NCBI GenBank assembly: GCA_037043455.1
Contig: JAWPHD010001820.1
Location: 228,803-292,802 of the forward strand
Reading direction: 5' to 3'
Source: Cyrtodaria siliqua
Taxonomy: Eukaryota; Mollusca; Bivalvia; Adapedonta; Hiatellidae
DNA length: 64,000 bases
The notes below the pieces were generated by a model. It was not told where the DNA came from. It worked only from the letters and a program-made list of their open reading frames with translations, and did not search any database. Within the stretch, counting starts at the first letter, position 1. Every line of letters starts with the position of its first letter. The position numbers and the translations under genes are program-made. This document shows positions 37,369-47,446 of the stretch, one piece after another.

Positions 37369-38559
37369 CAAAGTTCGTAAAGCTCAGTGGTAAATCATAT
37401 GCCAATGCAGTAAACGAATTATCCAGCCATTGGCTCGTGTTAAAATAAATTCACTGTAATGTCAGTTTATCTAAATGGTACGATACAAGATTACCATAAT
37501 TTAGCACTTAAACTAGTATTGCAGCCATTATAAGAAATTCGTCCAGCGTGTTTTATTAGGAAAAACTAGTCTACGAACGACAGTGTCCGCTTTCTGACTG
37601 TTATGAATTTCTTTATTGTTGTAAAAAACATATTATACCCTGCGACAAAATTGTAGCTGAATATGTGATCTTTTAGATAGTATAAAATTCAATAAAATCC
37701 AATCTCTATTTTAAAAGTTATACGGGTTTTCATTCACTCGTATTCTCCGTCTGTTATACGATACATTTCGCAATATTTCATCATCTGGTGACGTCATTTT
37801 GGTAAAACCTGTTAAACTGGAATGTGTTTGCCTGAAACTTATTTATTTCTTGTGTAAATATAATTTTCAAAATATCTGCAGATTAGATGTTGCAAGATTT
37901 GAAATAATGCACGAAAACAATTTAGTTTTAATCGGGACTATTTTACTACAAAACTAATACGTACTAAGGTCTCCTCGATCGATACGCATATGTAACATTT
38001 CAAACCAAATTAACTCATTATATAATATAGGTCTATATTTTATCTTTGCAGATCACGAAAAAGGATTTATTATAAACATCGTCATAACTTTTTTGAATAA
38101 TCACGTGACCTAACCGTTCGCTCTACTTCCTTTGACGTTGACAGAGTTAAATGAGGAACGAGTGTACTCTGGGTAGAGATTGGCACCAAACAGCACCTTG
38201 GTGAAACCACCGACCGCAGAAATGTGTGACCTACTGCAAGTTTTCTCATAAAACGAGCGTTTTAAACCATTTGACGACCATGACCCGCCTACTAAAACCT
38301 TGAATAAATTGCTCCTCTAGACAATAGTTTAGGTGTGGTCGTTGTCCCCTTGGTTTCTTACATAAACGCCGGTAAGGTGCCAGAGATGCCTATCAGTATG
38401 TACATGTGCAGTGTTAGTCACCAGAAAAGATCAGAAAAAAACGTCATTTAAACTTTCAGTGAAGAATTGTATACCTCAATTTTTTATAATACAAGAAATC
38501 AGCGGATTCACATGTCTCGCCTAACGGGGGCTGGTCTTAAAAATAAAAAGGTCAATGAT
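37369..38559. other. Non-coding AT-rich stretch
   Basis: No gene, RNA or repeat boundary is recognised. Confidence 0.4.
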
Positions 38560-39232
38560 GCTTAAATGAAAGTTTGTAAACATTTGAGTAACTAAAAACA
38601 ATGGAGGTTGCCATTTGCTGAGATGACATTTAATCTTGACTTACTGGTCGACCTGGTTTTTACTTAAGACTAACTAGACATCAAGAGCAACATTCATGTA
38701 AAGTTTCATGAAAATCCATGAAGTAGTTTCAGGAGTAATCACCCCAAGTTTTTCCAATATATTTCTATGTAAACAAAGATGGCTGCTGGTGGCCATGTTT
38801 AAAAACAAAATGCCATTCTATTAAAAACAAGAGGCCCAAGAGGGCCTGTGGACGCTCTTCTGGATAAAACGGTTCTTTTATCAAGGGTTGTCGACATAAA
38901 ATTACCAAACATTGAAGTAGGCATTCAAATGGAATATCAATTAAATAAAATCACTCAAATATATTTGAATATATTTGTCCAACATAAAACTGAATGACCG
39001 GAAATGCACTAAAACGCAGGAAATCGCATATAGACTGGGCCTCCCCTGGTGTTTTTTTTCTTTCGCAACCACTTTCGCCAAATGAAAAAAGGAGCCAAAT
39101 TAAAGAAATAAGAGCCAAAGTTGGAGCCATTTTTTGAGCCATTTTTTCATCCAATAACGAAGACTGAAAGTCATTTTCAGAATAAACGGCATATATGCAT
39201 TGATTCATTTAGGTTCTCTTGTTTTATAAAAG
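38560..39232 (+). repeat. Pearl-like core fragment followed by a second 5' end
   Basis: 38560-38815 matches one core unit of the 5503/17568 family ('tagacatcaagagcaacatt', 'gtaaagtttcatgaaaatcc', 'caaagatggctgctgg'). At 38827 a new 5' end starts ('aacaagaggcccaagagggc', 'gctcttctgg'), as in the element at 8722. It runs to an inverted 'ctcttgtttta' at about 39230 without a tandem core or 3' microsatellite. Confidence 0.55.
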
Positions 39233-39652
39233 ACTTTATTTATACCAACATTAATACAAGTAATATTTAATAATTACTGTAAAACAATAGTTTAATAAAA
39301 GATGATAACTATAATCATAGCAGTATTATCTTTTATTAAGCTATTACAAGTATTATTTGTATTAATGTTTATATAACTAACATCTTTTAACATTCTTGAC
39401 TACATGTAGGTTATTATAAATTCAGTATCAAAGTAAAAACAACAATTTTGTTTTATGATATCATTTAATATTATTATCAATGATTTTTTAATTGCAAAAA
39501 AAGATAAAAACAACTATTCTTATAATATAACATATTATTGTTAACCAAGAGTTCTCATATCCACTTGCAATACACTTGCAATTTAGTTCAGGTGACTGGT
39601 CACTTATTTTCACAGGATATTTACACAGTTGTAGATCATTTCATCTCTGAGT
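39233..39652. repeat. AT-rich flank with an imperfect palindrome at 39248-39372
   Basis: 'cattaatacaagtaatattt' and 'aagtattatttgtattaatg' are inverted, with 'taaaagatgataac' against 'cttttatta' inside. The rest is AT-rich and unremarkable. Confidence 0.55.
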
Positions 39653-41659
39653 TCATATAACACAGTCACTTTTCACGTGATACACCAGAAAACACTGCAG
39701 AATTCTCCTTGTCTTAGCCCCTGCCCATATCTTGAATGCCGCCTTAAAATCAAACTTTTCCAGACCGGGACCATCAATCGAAATTCTCAGATGGACATAG
39801 AATTCCTAAGGCATGGTTTAACGATGTTCTGCTTACTGAAGCCTCTCTCACAGTCAACTGTGGTGACTGGCGCAACAATAACCTCCAAGCTGCTTTAGGT
39901 AAACCTCCCTATTTCTCATTGCCAAATTGACCATATCCCGAGACGAGGTAACTAACCTACTGCCACTGGCAAGGGTGGCATGAGCATAGCTCACAAAACT
40001 ACTTAATTTACAACGAGAGTCCTCCAAACCCACAGAAGCCAAGTGATCTGAAACAACTTCCAAGTCATCAACCTTATCATCCGCACCAAGGACAGGGTTG
40101 AAAATGTTACTGAGCGCCGTCAGAACAATGCTGTCCGAGTTATTTGAAAACCTCTCATTAAGACTTTTGAGCATGCCTGACACAAACTGGTCGCAAAAAA
40201 AATCGAAAGTGACAAAACCATCAGAGTCAGTCTGCGGCTGAGATGGGACATTCTGAACAAACTGACTAAATCGTTGACCTGTTTTTTCTTCCTTCAGAAT
40301 CTCCAAGTTTGAGATTGTTCAAGTCAGAAGGGGAGTAACCTCAGAAAATCCATGTCTTTTTTCTGATACATCTTAGACAGAATTGATAACGGTTTCAGTA
40401 CATCGCACAAGAAGTGAACGACAAACAAGAACGTGTAAAAAGTGACCGACTTGTGCATGCTCAGGGATTTACCAGACTTCTCCTCAAGAAAAACAAAAAT
40501 CAAGCCAATGTAGTTTTTTTACCATAGCATCTACGGAACCCTCAAAACTAAGACACCGAGTGTGAAAAACCTGCTTAAATCGGGAACTCTGACCAGAAGA
40601 ATGTGACTGAACAGACTCTAACATATTCTTGGGGGAGTAATTAAAGTACTTGAACACACTGTTCAAGATTTCCTCACGATTTCCTGCATTTTGACCATGA
40701 AGGGAATGGAGAACAACACAACGCGAGGCGATGAGCGATGCAGTGTGTAGACAAAATACCTGGGACAGAACCCTTTAACCTAGTCACTACACCTGACTTG
40801 TTACCAAGCATAACAGCTGCACCATCTGTGCTCAGACCACAAAGATTAGAAATATTGATCCCCTTTTGACTAAGCATACCAATGAACGCTGCATAAATGG
40901 ATTCAGAATTAGCTCTAGCAAGACTGTCAATACCCACAAAGTAAGTATGTGGCTCAAAGTAGCCAGGGGCGTCAGACTCAAGAATACTGATGTAAACTAT
41001 CATGTTCTGATGAACAGAGACATCGGTGCTTTCATCAAACATAAGACTGAACTTCTCACTCGATGTTACCTTCCTCAATAGGTCTGTCTCAAGGACTGAA
41101 GATATGGCATGCTGAAATTCTGCTATCGAAATTGAGTGGTCGTATGTTGTAAAAAAATATATTTCTTTTTTAAATTAAAGCAGTGATGATTTTGTTGTTT
41201 CCTTTAATTTAAAAAATAATTTTATATTTTTATTTAGTTATACAATACAATTGTTTGAAACACAATCATCACTGCTTTGTAAGTTGTGGTAAACTATTTT
41301 TTTTAAATTCACACATAGTATGCCTTTTAGAATTATTTAAAGTATTCTGTTCGAAATAAAACTTGCTATGCCTAAAAGTTAAATTTTTTTTTTAAATATC
41401 TGTTTCCCACTTACATTTTAACACTTTGAATACGAATTATAAAACAAAACGTTGTATTTTAACTTTCCAAAATCATATTCAGCTCATTTTTGTTTTATAC
41501 CTGAAACTGCATGACGTGGTTTAGTTCTGGAACTGGCAAGATTGTGCTGGGCCGCAAAGTACACATTAACCATGGCAGCAGTCACGGCTGCTTCACTTTT
41601 GGAATGGGCTGCTTGGCGGGCCACATCCATGTTGACACTCATTTTAGCAGCACTGGCTA
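39653..41659 (-). pseudogene. hAT-superfamily transposase-like gene (ZNF862/KIAA1586-like), decayed
   Basis: Two spliceable exons are visible. An upstream exon at 41501-41659 ends in CAG|gtataa, and the next begins at 41119 after 'gatagcag'; the phases fit. The second exon encodes an RNase H-fold segment with 'SLMFDESTD' (D near 41036) and 'STDGAAVMLGNKSGV' (D near 40826), then 'ILSTHCIAHRLAL', as in domesticated and active hAT relatives. Downstream pieces in changing frames (40484-40666, 39854-40306) lead to a C-terminal hAT dimerisation-type segment with 'CERGFSKQN' near 39820-39860. At least three frame changes and an in-frame stop near 39786 make it non-functional. Terminal repeats and 8 bp duplications were not located, so a decayed host gene derived from hAT is possible. 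Confidence 0.7.
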
Positions 41660-42229
41660 CTAGTGGTCTGAATTTAGAATGAAAAGTTTAAAAATATATA
41701 AAAAAATAATTAGACTATATTTATCATCAAGTGGTCTGAATTTAGAATAAGAAATATAAAAGTTTAGACATATTTAAAACAAAATAATTTATTAAAATTG
41801 GTAGATATTATTTTAAACATTAAAAATAAAACTAGCATTAAAACAAGACTTCGCTCTATGTACCTATATTTGTTGCATGCTTTGACACATTTTCGAAATC
41901 AACAGTGTTTTCCTCAGACCCCGCTAGGTAGGGATTTGCATCGGGTAATTTCGAGGCTGGCTACGGTCTGTCAAAAATTCAAAGGCTCTATCTCTTATTA
42001 TTAAAACAAACGATCTCACTGGTTTTCAAAATGTATATAAACAACTAAGATCTTTTAAAGATCCGATTAATATCAGAGGTTTGATCAAATGTGGAGGTGA
42101 TTATAAGACAAAATGTATGAAATATTTAGAAATTTAGACATACAAATTTCTGAAACCTCTCATGAAAAAGTACATTTCAAATCAAATCATAATGTATTTA
42201 TATATTTTCAAATATGAAGTCAAGGAAAA
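41660..42229. other. Non-coding flank between the hAT relic and the Polinton
   Basis: The phrase 'agtggtctgaatttagaat' is repeated at about 41662 and 41731, just upstream of the hAT exon. A 68-codon frame at 41798-42004 is not recognised. Confidence 0.4.
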
Positions 42230-42235
42230 TGTTGA
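42230..42235 (+). repeat. Candidate 6 bp target duplication, left
   Basis: TGTTGA here is repeated at 55042-55047, just outside the opposite terminal repeat. Polintons make 6 bp duplications. Confidence 0.65.
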
Positions 42236-42525
42236 TATATAATTATGTATTTTGGGGGTTCTGCTGTAATTTTTAGTCTCACTCTGTTTCGCCTCAAATT
42301 ACAGCAGAGCACCCCGAAATACATATATAATAAATCACCATGAAATTTACTTGATTTATTAAAACTTTTTTAGAATAGGGTAGTGAAGATTGTAAGTTTA
42401 TTTTTTTTTAATAGTTATCAAAATTACACCAAAAATAGTCTGTGCGTTTTTTGTAATATAATTATAAAATGTTTCTTTAATACAAAACAAATTTGTCGAT
42501 TTGTTATCAAAATAACACTCAAATT
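42236..42525 (+). repeat. Polinton left terminal inverted repeat
   Basis: It matches the reverse complement of about 54750-55041, for example 'tctcactctgtttcgcctca', 'gggtagtgaagattgtaag' and 'taaaatgtttctttaataca'. The two copies differ by indels: about 31 bp extra here after 42339, and about 30 bp extra in the right copy. The outer ~80 bp is itself an inverted repeat, with 42245-42273 pairing with 42296-42324. Confidence 0.88.
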
Positions 42526-42591
42526 AACGATTTTCCGACCTTGAATACAAAGGTGGTGGATCATACTCATACACATTACTAAAACAATTCA

Positions 42592-43170
42592 TCACACACT
42601 TTTTAGACTTTTTTGTAAGGTTGCCATTGCTTCCTTTCTTCCCTGCTCCACTAGTTCTTTTTTTTGAACTTCACTAATTTCAAGTTTCTTTTGTTTGATG
42701 TCCTGTTTCAAATTATAGTGTCTCTCCAGTTCATCCAAAACCATCTTGAACTCTTGTTCTGATATTTGTGCATCACTCAACGCTTTTGATATTAACTGCT
42801 TTATACTATTTAATTTAGACTCTGCCAAAGTTTTTATTTCATGATGTTTTTGAGCTTTTGTATTAAGCTTGCGTCTGATAAAATTAATACAAACACCTGT
42901 AGCTCCACATATTATTGCTGCTATTTCCAAAGGTAACAAAACTGGAACAACAAATCCAATCCCAGCCATAATAACACCTGCAGATATCATGGTAGTGTCA
43001 ATTCCATCCGTGATATTAATACCACGTTTATATTTTTTATAAAGAGACTGACGTATATCTCGTTCTGTAATTAACTTTTTTTCAATCTTTGAAATCTTTT
43101 GTAATCTATAATTCTGTCCGTCTTCTACTGGCAACTCAGGATATATACTTGGTGCTGTCGGTTGCTTCAT
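42592..43170 (-). CDS. Polinton membrane/coiled-coil protein, 192 aa
   Basis: I chose the start at the ATG at 43170 (MKQPTAPSIYPELP) because the AT-rich start-proximal box lies directly before it; the frame is open for 29 more codons upstream, where it would run into the neighbouring gene's 3' end. The protein has a short proline-rich N-terminus and a basic coiled region. A hydrophobic hairpin follows at residues ~65-105 ('AGVIMAGIGFVVPVLLPLEI' and 'AAIICGATGVCI'), then a long charged coiled coil with 'EFKMVLDELERHYNLKQDIK'. Similar proteins are frequent in invertebrate Polintons; function is unknown, and a capsid-interior or membrane role is a guess. The frame is intact. Confidence 0.7.
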   Translation of the reverse strand: MKQPTAPSIYPELPVEDGQNYRLQKISKIEKKLITERDIRQSLYKKYKRGINITDGIDTTMISAGVIMAGIGFVVPVLLPLEIAAIICGATGVCINFIRRKLNTKAQKHHEIKTLAESKLNSIKQLISKALSDAQISEQEFKMVLDELERHYNLKQDIKQKKLEISEVQKKELVEQGRKEAMATLQKSLKSV

Positions 43171-43193
43171 TTTTTTATTTAATAATATTTTTT

Positions 43194-43691
43194 TTAAATT
43201 AATTCGATTAATAATGATGCCACCGTATTTACAGCGGTAGCGTTGGCAGTCTTGCATACAAAGTTAATAACAGAACCAGCACCAATATCTAAAGGTCTAT
43301 CAAAGTTATCATGATTGCGTGGGATGATGTGAAGCGTTATGCCATAATTTGGTTTTTCAACACCATTAACAGAAACTATTACAGATACGTCACCAACTAA
43401 TCGTTCACTTGCTAAACCTATTCCCATAATACGACCACGGCGTGTCATTACATGCCCCACATTTGTTTCTGCTCCACCGTTACCAAATGAGAGTATTCTA
43501 TTCAATACAAGTGGACCCTTAGCCTCTGCAAATATTGTTATAATTCCATATTTAAGATTATCAACTCTATCTCTCAAAAGGTTGAATTGGTTAACAATTG
43601 GCACAACTCGCCTATGTAAATCTTGAACATGATTGGTTAAAGCCTCTAAGTCTTCTGTTTTTTCAGGGTTTGTTGGCCCAAATATACTCAT
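43194..43691 (-). CDS. Polinton fibre-like protein, 165 aa
   Basis: The N-terminal ~50 residues are a heptad-like coiled coil ('DLEALTNHVQDLHRRVVPIV', 'LLRDRVDNLKYG'). The rest is predicted all-beta, with 'GHVMTRRGRIMGIGLASERL', 'SVIVSVNGVEKPNYGITL' and a terminal 'VASLLIELI'. A coiled-coil stalk plus a beta head resembles trimeric fibre/spike or C1q/TNF-like head proteins, so a role as a vertex spike is plausible by analogy with adenovirus, not demonstrated. The ATG follows an A/T-only box, and the frame is intact. It lies in a minus-strand run with the genes at 42592 and 43716, with a gap of 23-24 bp on each side. Confidence 0.65.
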   Translation of the reverse strand: MSIFGPTNPEKTEDLEALTNHVQDLHRRVVPIVNQFNLLRDRVDNLKYGIITIFAEAKGPLVLNRILSFGNGGAETNVGHVMTRRGRIMGIGLASERLVGDVSVIVSVNGVEKPNYGITLHIIPRNHDNFDRPLDIGAGSVINFVCKTANATAVNTVASLLIELI

Positions 43692-43715
43692 TGTTTTTTT
43701 ATAAAAATATATTTT

Positions 43716-44185
43716 TTAAATAAATTCTAAAACACAACTCATAGGCAAACCGTGATTATCTATCTTGTTGCCATGCTCATCTCTGACTTCTATTTTTAAT
43801 TCAGTAATTGTACCATTTGAAAGACAGTGATATCCAGGATAAAAACGTGTATATACAATATCTCCAAACTGCTTATTTACTACAGGTATAACCCCTATAA
43901 TAGTGCTTGGTGCACCATTGAAATAATTACTACTCGTATTAACTTGTTCCAAATGAACATATAGCTGTTTATAAGGAGCTAAATCAATTGAGTGATCTCC
44001 AATACGAATACCTTTTAACCATTTTCTGTCCTCGAATCCCAGCATTTTTGAAAGACCGCTTGATAATCGTGTCTCTGTTGGCGTATCTAAAATGGCTATA
44101 GCACTTTGGACAATAATGGTTAGGGTAATATTTTTATTTACCAATTTAAAATATTCTGCCAACTCTTGAAAGTTATAGAGTCCAT
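43716..44185 (-). pseudogene. Polinton penton/minor-capsid-like beta protein, frameshifted near its start
   Basis: The main open part (43716-44162) is all-beta in appearance, with 'LSSGLSKMLGFEDRKWLKG' near residue 35, 'YKQLYVHLEQVN' in the middle, 'GDIVYTRFYPGYHCL', and the C-terminal 'ITELKIEVRDEHGNKI' typical of Polinton single-jelly-roll minor capsid proteins. The likely true start is the ATG at 44185, preceded by an A-run; it begins in another frame, and a one-base change near 44165-44172 separates the two. In a capsid such proteins plug the five-fold vertices. Its short length suggests a single jelly roll. Confidence 0.6.
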
Positions 44186-44199
44186 TTTTTTTTTTGTCT

Positions 44200-44322
44200 T
44201 TATGACTGCATGATTAATATTAAACCAACCGATAGTGTATATAAAACTTTTTAATCCAACGCGCTTAGTTTCACCTCTATTATCGATATACTGTTGTCTA
44301 TGTTTGAAATTGTATGAAACAT
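44200..44322 (-). pseudogene. Very small Polinton membrane protein with in-frame stop
   Basis: The ATG at 44322 follows the AT-rich box read on the minus strand. A 23-codon acidic/polar head 'MFHTISNIDNSISIIEVKLS' is followed by TAA, and then in the same frame by a hydrophobic stretch 'VLYTLSVGLILIM' before a second stop at 44200. This looks like a ~40-residue single-pass protein broken by one nonsense codon. The size makes the call weak. Confidence 0.3.
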
Positions 44323-44356
44323 TTTTTTTTAATATATATAAAAAATACATATAAAA
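44323..44356. promoter_or_regulatory. Divergent AT-only start region
   Basis: About 34 bp of 'tttttttaatatatataaaa' type sequence separates the minus-strand ATG (44322) from the plus-strand ATG (44357). The same word type sits before most genes of the element. Confidence 0.5.
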
Positions 44357-44641
44357 ATGATTTCTAAAGAATTCAAATATAACCCAGATGCCCAATATTC
44401 AAGTACTTTCAGCAAAAAAGTGATAGATATAATAAATCAAAACATAGTCATTACATCAAACGGTAAAGGCTTTAAAGCATCATTTCCCAATGTCTTTGAA
44501 AAATACAAACTTCCATACGTCAAATCAGATGCTATAGTCCAAAGCTGGGGAACAGATTGGATGTTATTTTGGCAGAATCAGTTGAATTTTGCTATTTGGT
44601 GTGCGACAACTGGATGTGGTATTGATTTCACGTGGAACTAA
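44357..44641 (+). pseudogene. Polinton minor structural protein, N-terminal fragment (3' deleted)
   Basis: It begins MISKEFKYNPDAQYSSTFSK and has the conserved block 'QSWGTDWMLFWQNQLNFAIW' + 'CATTGCGI', the start of a large (several hundred residue) Polinton structural protein. Similarity stops after about residue 90. The frame then runs 'DFTWN' and ends at 44641, inside sequence that reads as the truncated minus-strand gene 44640-45081. A deletion has therefore removed the rest. It cannot make the full protein. Confidence 0.65.
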
Positions 44642-45081
44642 ATAATTATACATTTTTAAATTATTTTTTACGAAGTCAATGCCATGTTTTCTAACTAAAG
44701 TGTCCAGCACATAAAACTTGATTGGTTCGTTTGGATTATTTCCCTTATAATAGGTAAGTGGAACATCATCCGTCCCCAACTGAACTGCATATAACATTGT
44801 TCTACCGATTTCGTCCTCAGCCACTCTGAAATCGTCTTTATAATCAATTCCGCTGATCTCAGCATTAACTTCAGTAAAAAATTGATCTACTAACAACCAT
44901 TTTTGTGTTCATTTGTTTTATCTTCCCATTGAAGCTGATCAATATGGTTATTTTCATTTACAATTTGTCTCTGAAAATCTAAGCCAGGTTGTATAAATTC
45001 TGATTCTTCAAGCATTTCACTTATAAAGACATCATCTGGATCGTACGCAAGATTGTCATATTCAAATCCTCCTTCAGCCAT
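44640..45081 (-). pseudogene. Polinton acidic structural protein, N-terminal fragment, frameshifted and 3' deleted
   Basis: It starts MAEGGFEYDNLAYDPDDV, an acidic head typical of one class of Polinton virion-associated proteins. The first frame stops at 44890, and the continuation ('VDQFFTEVNAEISGIDYKDD', 'IGRTMLYAVQLG', 'VLDTLVRKHGIDFV') is in a shifted frame, indicating an indel near 44900. Recognisable sequence ends near 44640, where it meets the oppositely oriented fragment. The native protein would be longer; its role is unknown. Confidence 0.5.
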
Positions 45082-45115
45082 TGTTTATTTTATTTAATTA
45101 AAAAAAAAAAAAAAA
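45082..45115. promoter_or_regulatory. 34 bp divergent AT-only promoter region
   Basis: 'tgtttattttatttaatt' followed by A17 separates the minus gene ATG (45081) from the major capsid ATG (45116). Both transcripts must start within or very near this box. Confidence 0.55.
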
Positions 45116-46385
45116 ATGTCAGCTTACGGAAACAAACTTAACCCTCATAAAAAACTAAGAGAACCTCATGGTGCCAAGGGCATCCGCACAAGTGTAGTAA
45201 TAACTAATAATCCATCAACAATAGACCAAAACCAGCAACTGCTTGTAAGATTTCCAAATCTAAGTACTAATGATGTGATAGTTCCACGTACTGCTCGTCT
45301 TGCCTTTGAAATAGAACTTAAAAGCAGAACAGACGCCAACGCTACTCTATACCAGAATCTGGGTAGAGCAATTGTGAAAAAAATGACAATAAGAATAAGT
45401 GGCAATGAAGTCATGTCAATAGATGACAGTGATATATATCATTGTTAGGTAGATTTATGGAAAAGCCCTACCGAACGAGTAAACATAGCTTACCAAGGTA
45501 TTGATAAAGCAAACATGTTAAAACATAGAGTTGGTGCGGGAGATGCTTCCTCAGACACCGAAGATGAAGCTGTAGCAGCAGCTTATGGAAATAGATTTTG
45601 TATTCCACTGAACTTTGAAATGTTAGAAAGTCATATGCCATTTTATCATGCGGGGCTTGGTGATAGGTTAGAATATGAACTAACGTTTAACAATTATAAC
45701 AAAGTTATCAAAAGCAGTGATGCTGATGCATCTTATGTAAGAAAAAATATCTGCTTGGAATTTGATATGGTTAGTGATGTTGAATTAGCCAAGACAAATA
45801 AGACAGCAAACAAATGGTAAGATAGTATTTATGTATGATCGTATCTTGCGACATAGGATAATACAAGCAAAAAAATCTGATTCCCTTTGGAATATCAACA
45901 TTAATGTACCAGCACGGAGCATGAAAGGTATTCTAATGCTGTTTGAAGACCCAGAAAGAACAGACACGGAATTCTTTTACAACCCAACGATTGAAAAGGT
46001 TGAAATGACAATAGAGGGCGTACCAAATCAGTTGTATAGTCAGGGCATGAGGGCATATCAACATTGGGATGAAATCAACAAATCTTTTGCCTTGACATCA
46101 AAAAGAAACAAAGAGACAGACATAGTGGCGAAGGACTTAAACTTTACCAATGTTTCTCTTGAGACTTATCTGACAAAATCATATGCTTTATGGCTTGACC
46201 TTAGAACATGTGATGACAATTTATTACACGGCAGTGGAAGAAAAATAGAAAACGGCAGTGAAGGCATAACGATACTAATAAATAAAAAAGCAGATGCAGA
46301 TCAACCTTTAAATATTTATCTATATATAATACAAGATGCGCAAATCAATTTTGAAGATGGAAGGTACAAAGAAATACGATACTAA
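45116..46385 (+). pseudogene. Polinton double-jelly-roll major capsid protein, broken
   Basis: About 420 codons cover the whole family length. N-terminal jelly roll: 'NNPSTIDQNQQLLVRFPNLS', 'NVIVPRTARLAFEIELKS'-type strands and 'NLGRAIVKKMTIRISGNE'. Linker and second roll: 'LNFEMLESHMPFYHAGLGD', 'PARSMKGILMLFEDPERTD' and 'MTIEGVPNQLYSQGMRAYQH'. In Polintons this protein would form the hexameric capsomers, as in adenovirus-lineage viruses. Two lesions are visible: an in-frame TAG at 45446-45448, and a frame change near 45815, after which the correct frame resumes at about 45817 and runs to 46385. The ATG at 45116 directly follows an A17 run. The 3' end overlaps the ATPase start by 29 bp. Confidence 0.88.
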
Positions 46386-47006
46386 ATATCCTAAATATCC
46401 CCACAGTGCCATTATCTGTGGTCAGACAGGCTGTGTTAAGACAGAGTTTCTTCTTGACATACTTGAAAAAGAGTATGTTGGAGTTTTTGAACATATAATT
46501 ATATTGTGTCCAACCATAGAGTGGAACGAGGCTTATAAAAATAGACCCTAGATAGGAGATGTAAGACACCCAAAAGATAAAAAAATAACAATTGTCAATC
46601 CCGTGAGCAACGGTAAAGAAATGCTTAAGAACTGTTGCGTTTATTTTTCAAACAATATGCTGGCAAGCCCACACTATACATCATTGATGATTGCTCAGCT
46701 ACAAAAGAATTAACAAAGAAAAAAGATATGTTATCAGAGTTGGCATTTTCTGGTCGTCACGCCAAACAATCAGTATGGGTCATTTCACAGAGATATAATT
46801 CTGTATTGAAAGATTTAAGGGAGCAAGCAAAATGGTTGTGTATGTTTTACACTAAGGACAGAGATAGTGATGAAAATTGTTTGAGAGAAAATGATGTTAT
46901 TCCGACGTTGGAGGAGAGAACCAGAATAAGAAAAGCTTTAGCAAAGACTAAATATTCCAAGTTAATTTTGAGGGCTGACCAACCAACTGGTTATTGGGTT
47001 GAATAA
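46357..47006 (+). pseudogene. FtsK/HerA-type (A32-like) DNA-packaging ATPase, broken
   Basis: I chose the start at the ATG at 46357 (MEGTKKYDTKYPKYPHSAII), overlapping the capsid gene. Walker A reads 'GQTGCVKTEF', with Val where the Gly before the Lys is expected. Walker B is 'TLYIIDDC', followed by 'SELAFSGRHAKQSVWVISQR' (sensor-like region with a conserved Gln) and 'ENDVIPTLEERTR'. The family pumps genome into preformed capsids. Lesions: in-frame TAG at 46549-46551 and a frame change near 46640, so the C-terminal half is open from about 46640 to 47006. The altered Walker A would impair ATP binding even without the stops. Confidence 0.85.
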
Positions 47007-47033
47007 TTTTTTTAGCATCAACATTTCCTTTTC

Positions 47034-47405
47034 CTAATTTGAAAAATAAAAAACTAGATCAGGTGAATACCAACGCGCCAACCAATGCACCAACCAATAC
47101 CGGTACAACAGCACTAACCATGTTTTTCTTTTTACGGACGTGTTGAACGGGGCTTGTAAAAAATCACTTTTTGAAACACATATACAATATTTTACGCCAT
47201 CCTTTGTCACAGAAATTACAGGCATTTCCTGTTTTTCATGGGCACCTTTTATATACGCTTGTAAAAAATCACTTTCTGAAACACATATACAATATTTTAC
47301 GTCATCCGTTGTCACAGGAATTACAAGCGTTTCCTGTGCACCTTTTATATTTTTGTCATAATCACTAATCTCATCGTCTGTTATTGTTTTTATTTCCAAA
47401 TCCAT
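47034..47405 (-). CDS. Small Polinton protein with duplicated cassette and shifted membrane tail
   Basis: After an acidic head, two copies of a ~34-residue cassette follow: first 'VIPVTTDDVKYCICVSESDF', then 'VISVTKDGVKYCICVSKSDF'. They are also near-identical as DNA (about 47155-47245 and 47258-47345). The C-terminus in this frame is Trp/Tyr-rich. One base over, from a small A-run near 47125, the DNA reads a Gly/Ala/Val-rich hydrophobic tail ending at a stop near 47060, so the original protein probably ended in a single membrane helix. Function unknown. It is convergent with the ATPase (gap 27 bp). Confidence 0.5.
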   Translation of the reverse strand: MDLEIKTITDDEISDYDKNIKGAQETLVIPVTTDDVKYCICVSESDFLQAYIKGAHEKQEMPVISVTKDGVKYCICVSKSDFLQAPFNTSVKRKTWLVLLYRYWLVHWLARWYSPDLVFYFSN

Positions 47406-47446
47406 TTTTTTATATAATATTTTTTTATTATTACAAAATATATTTA

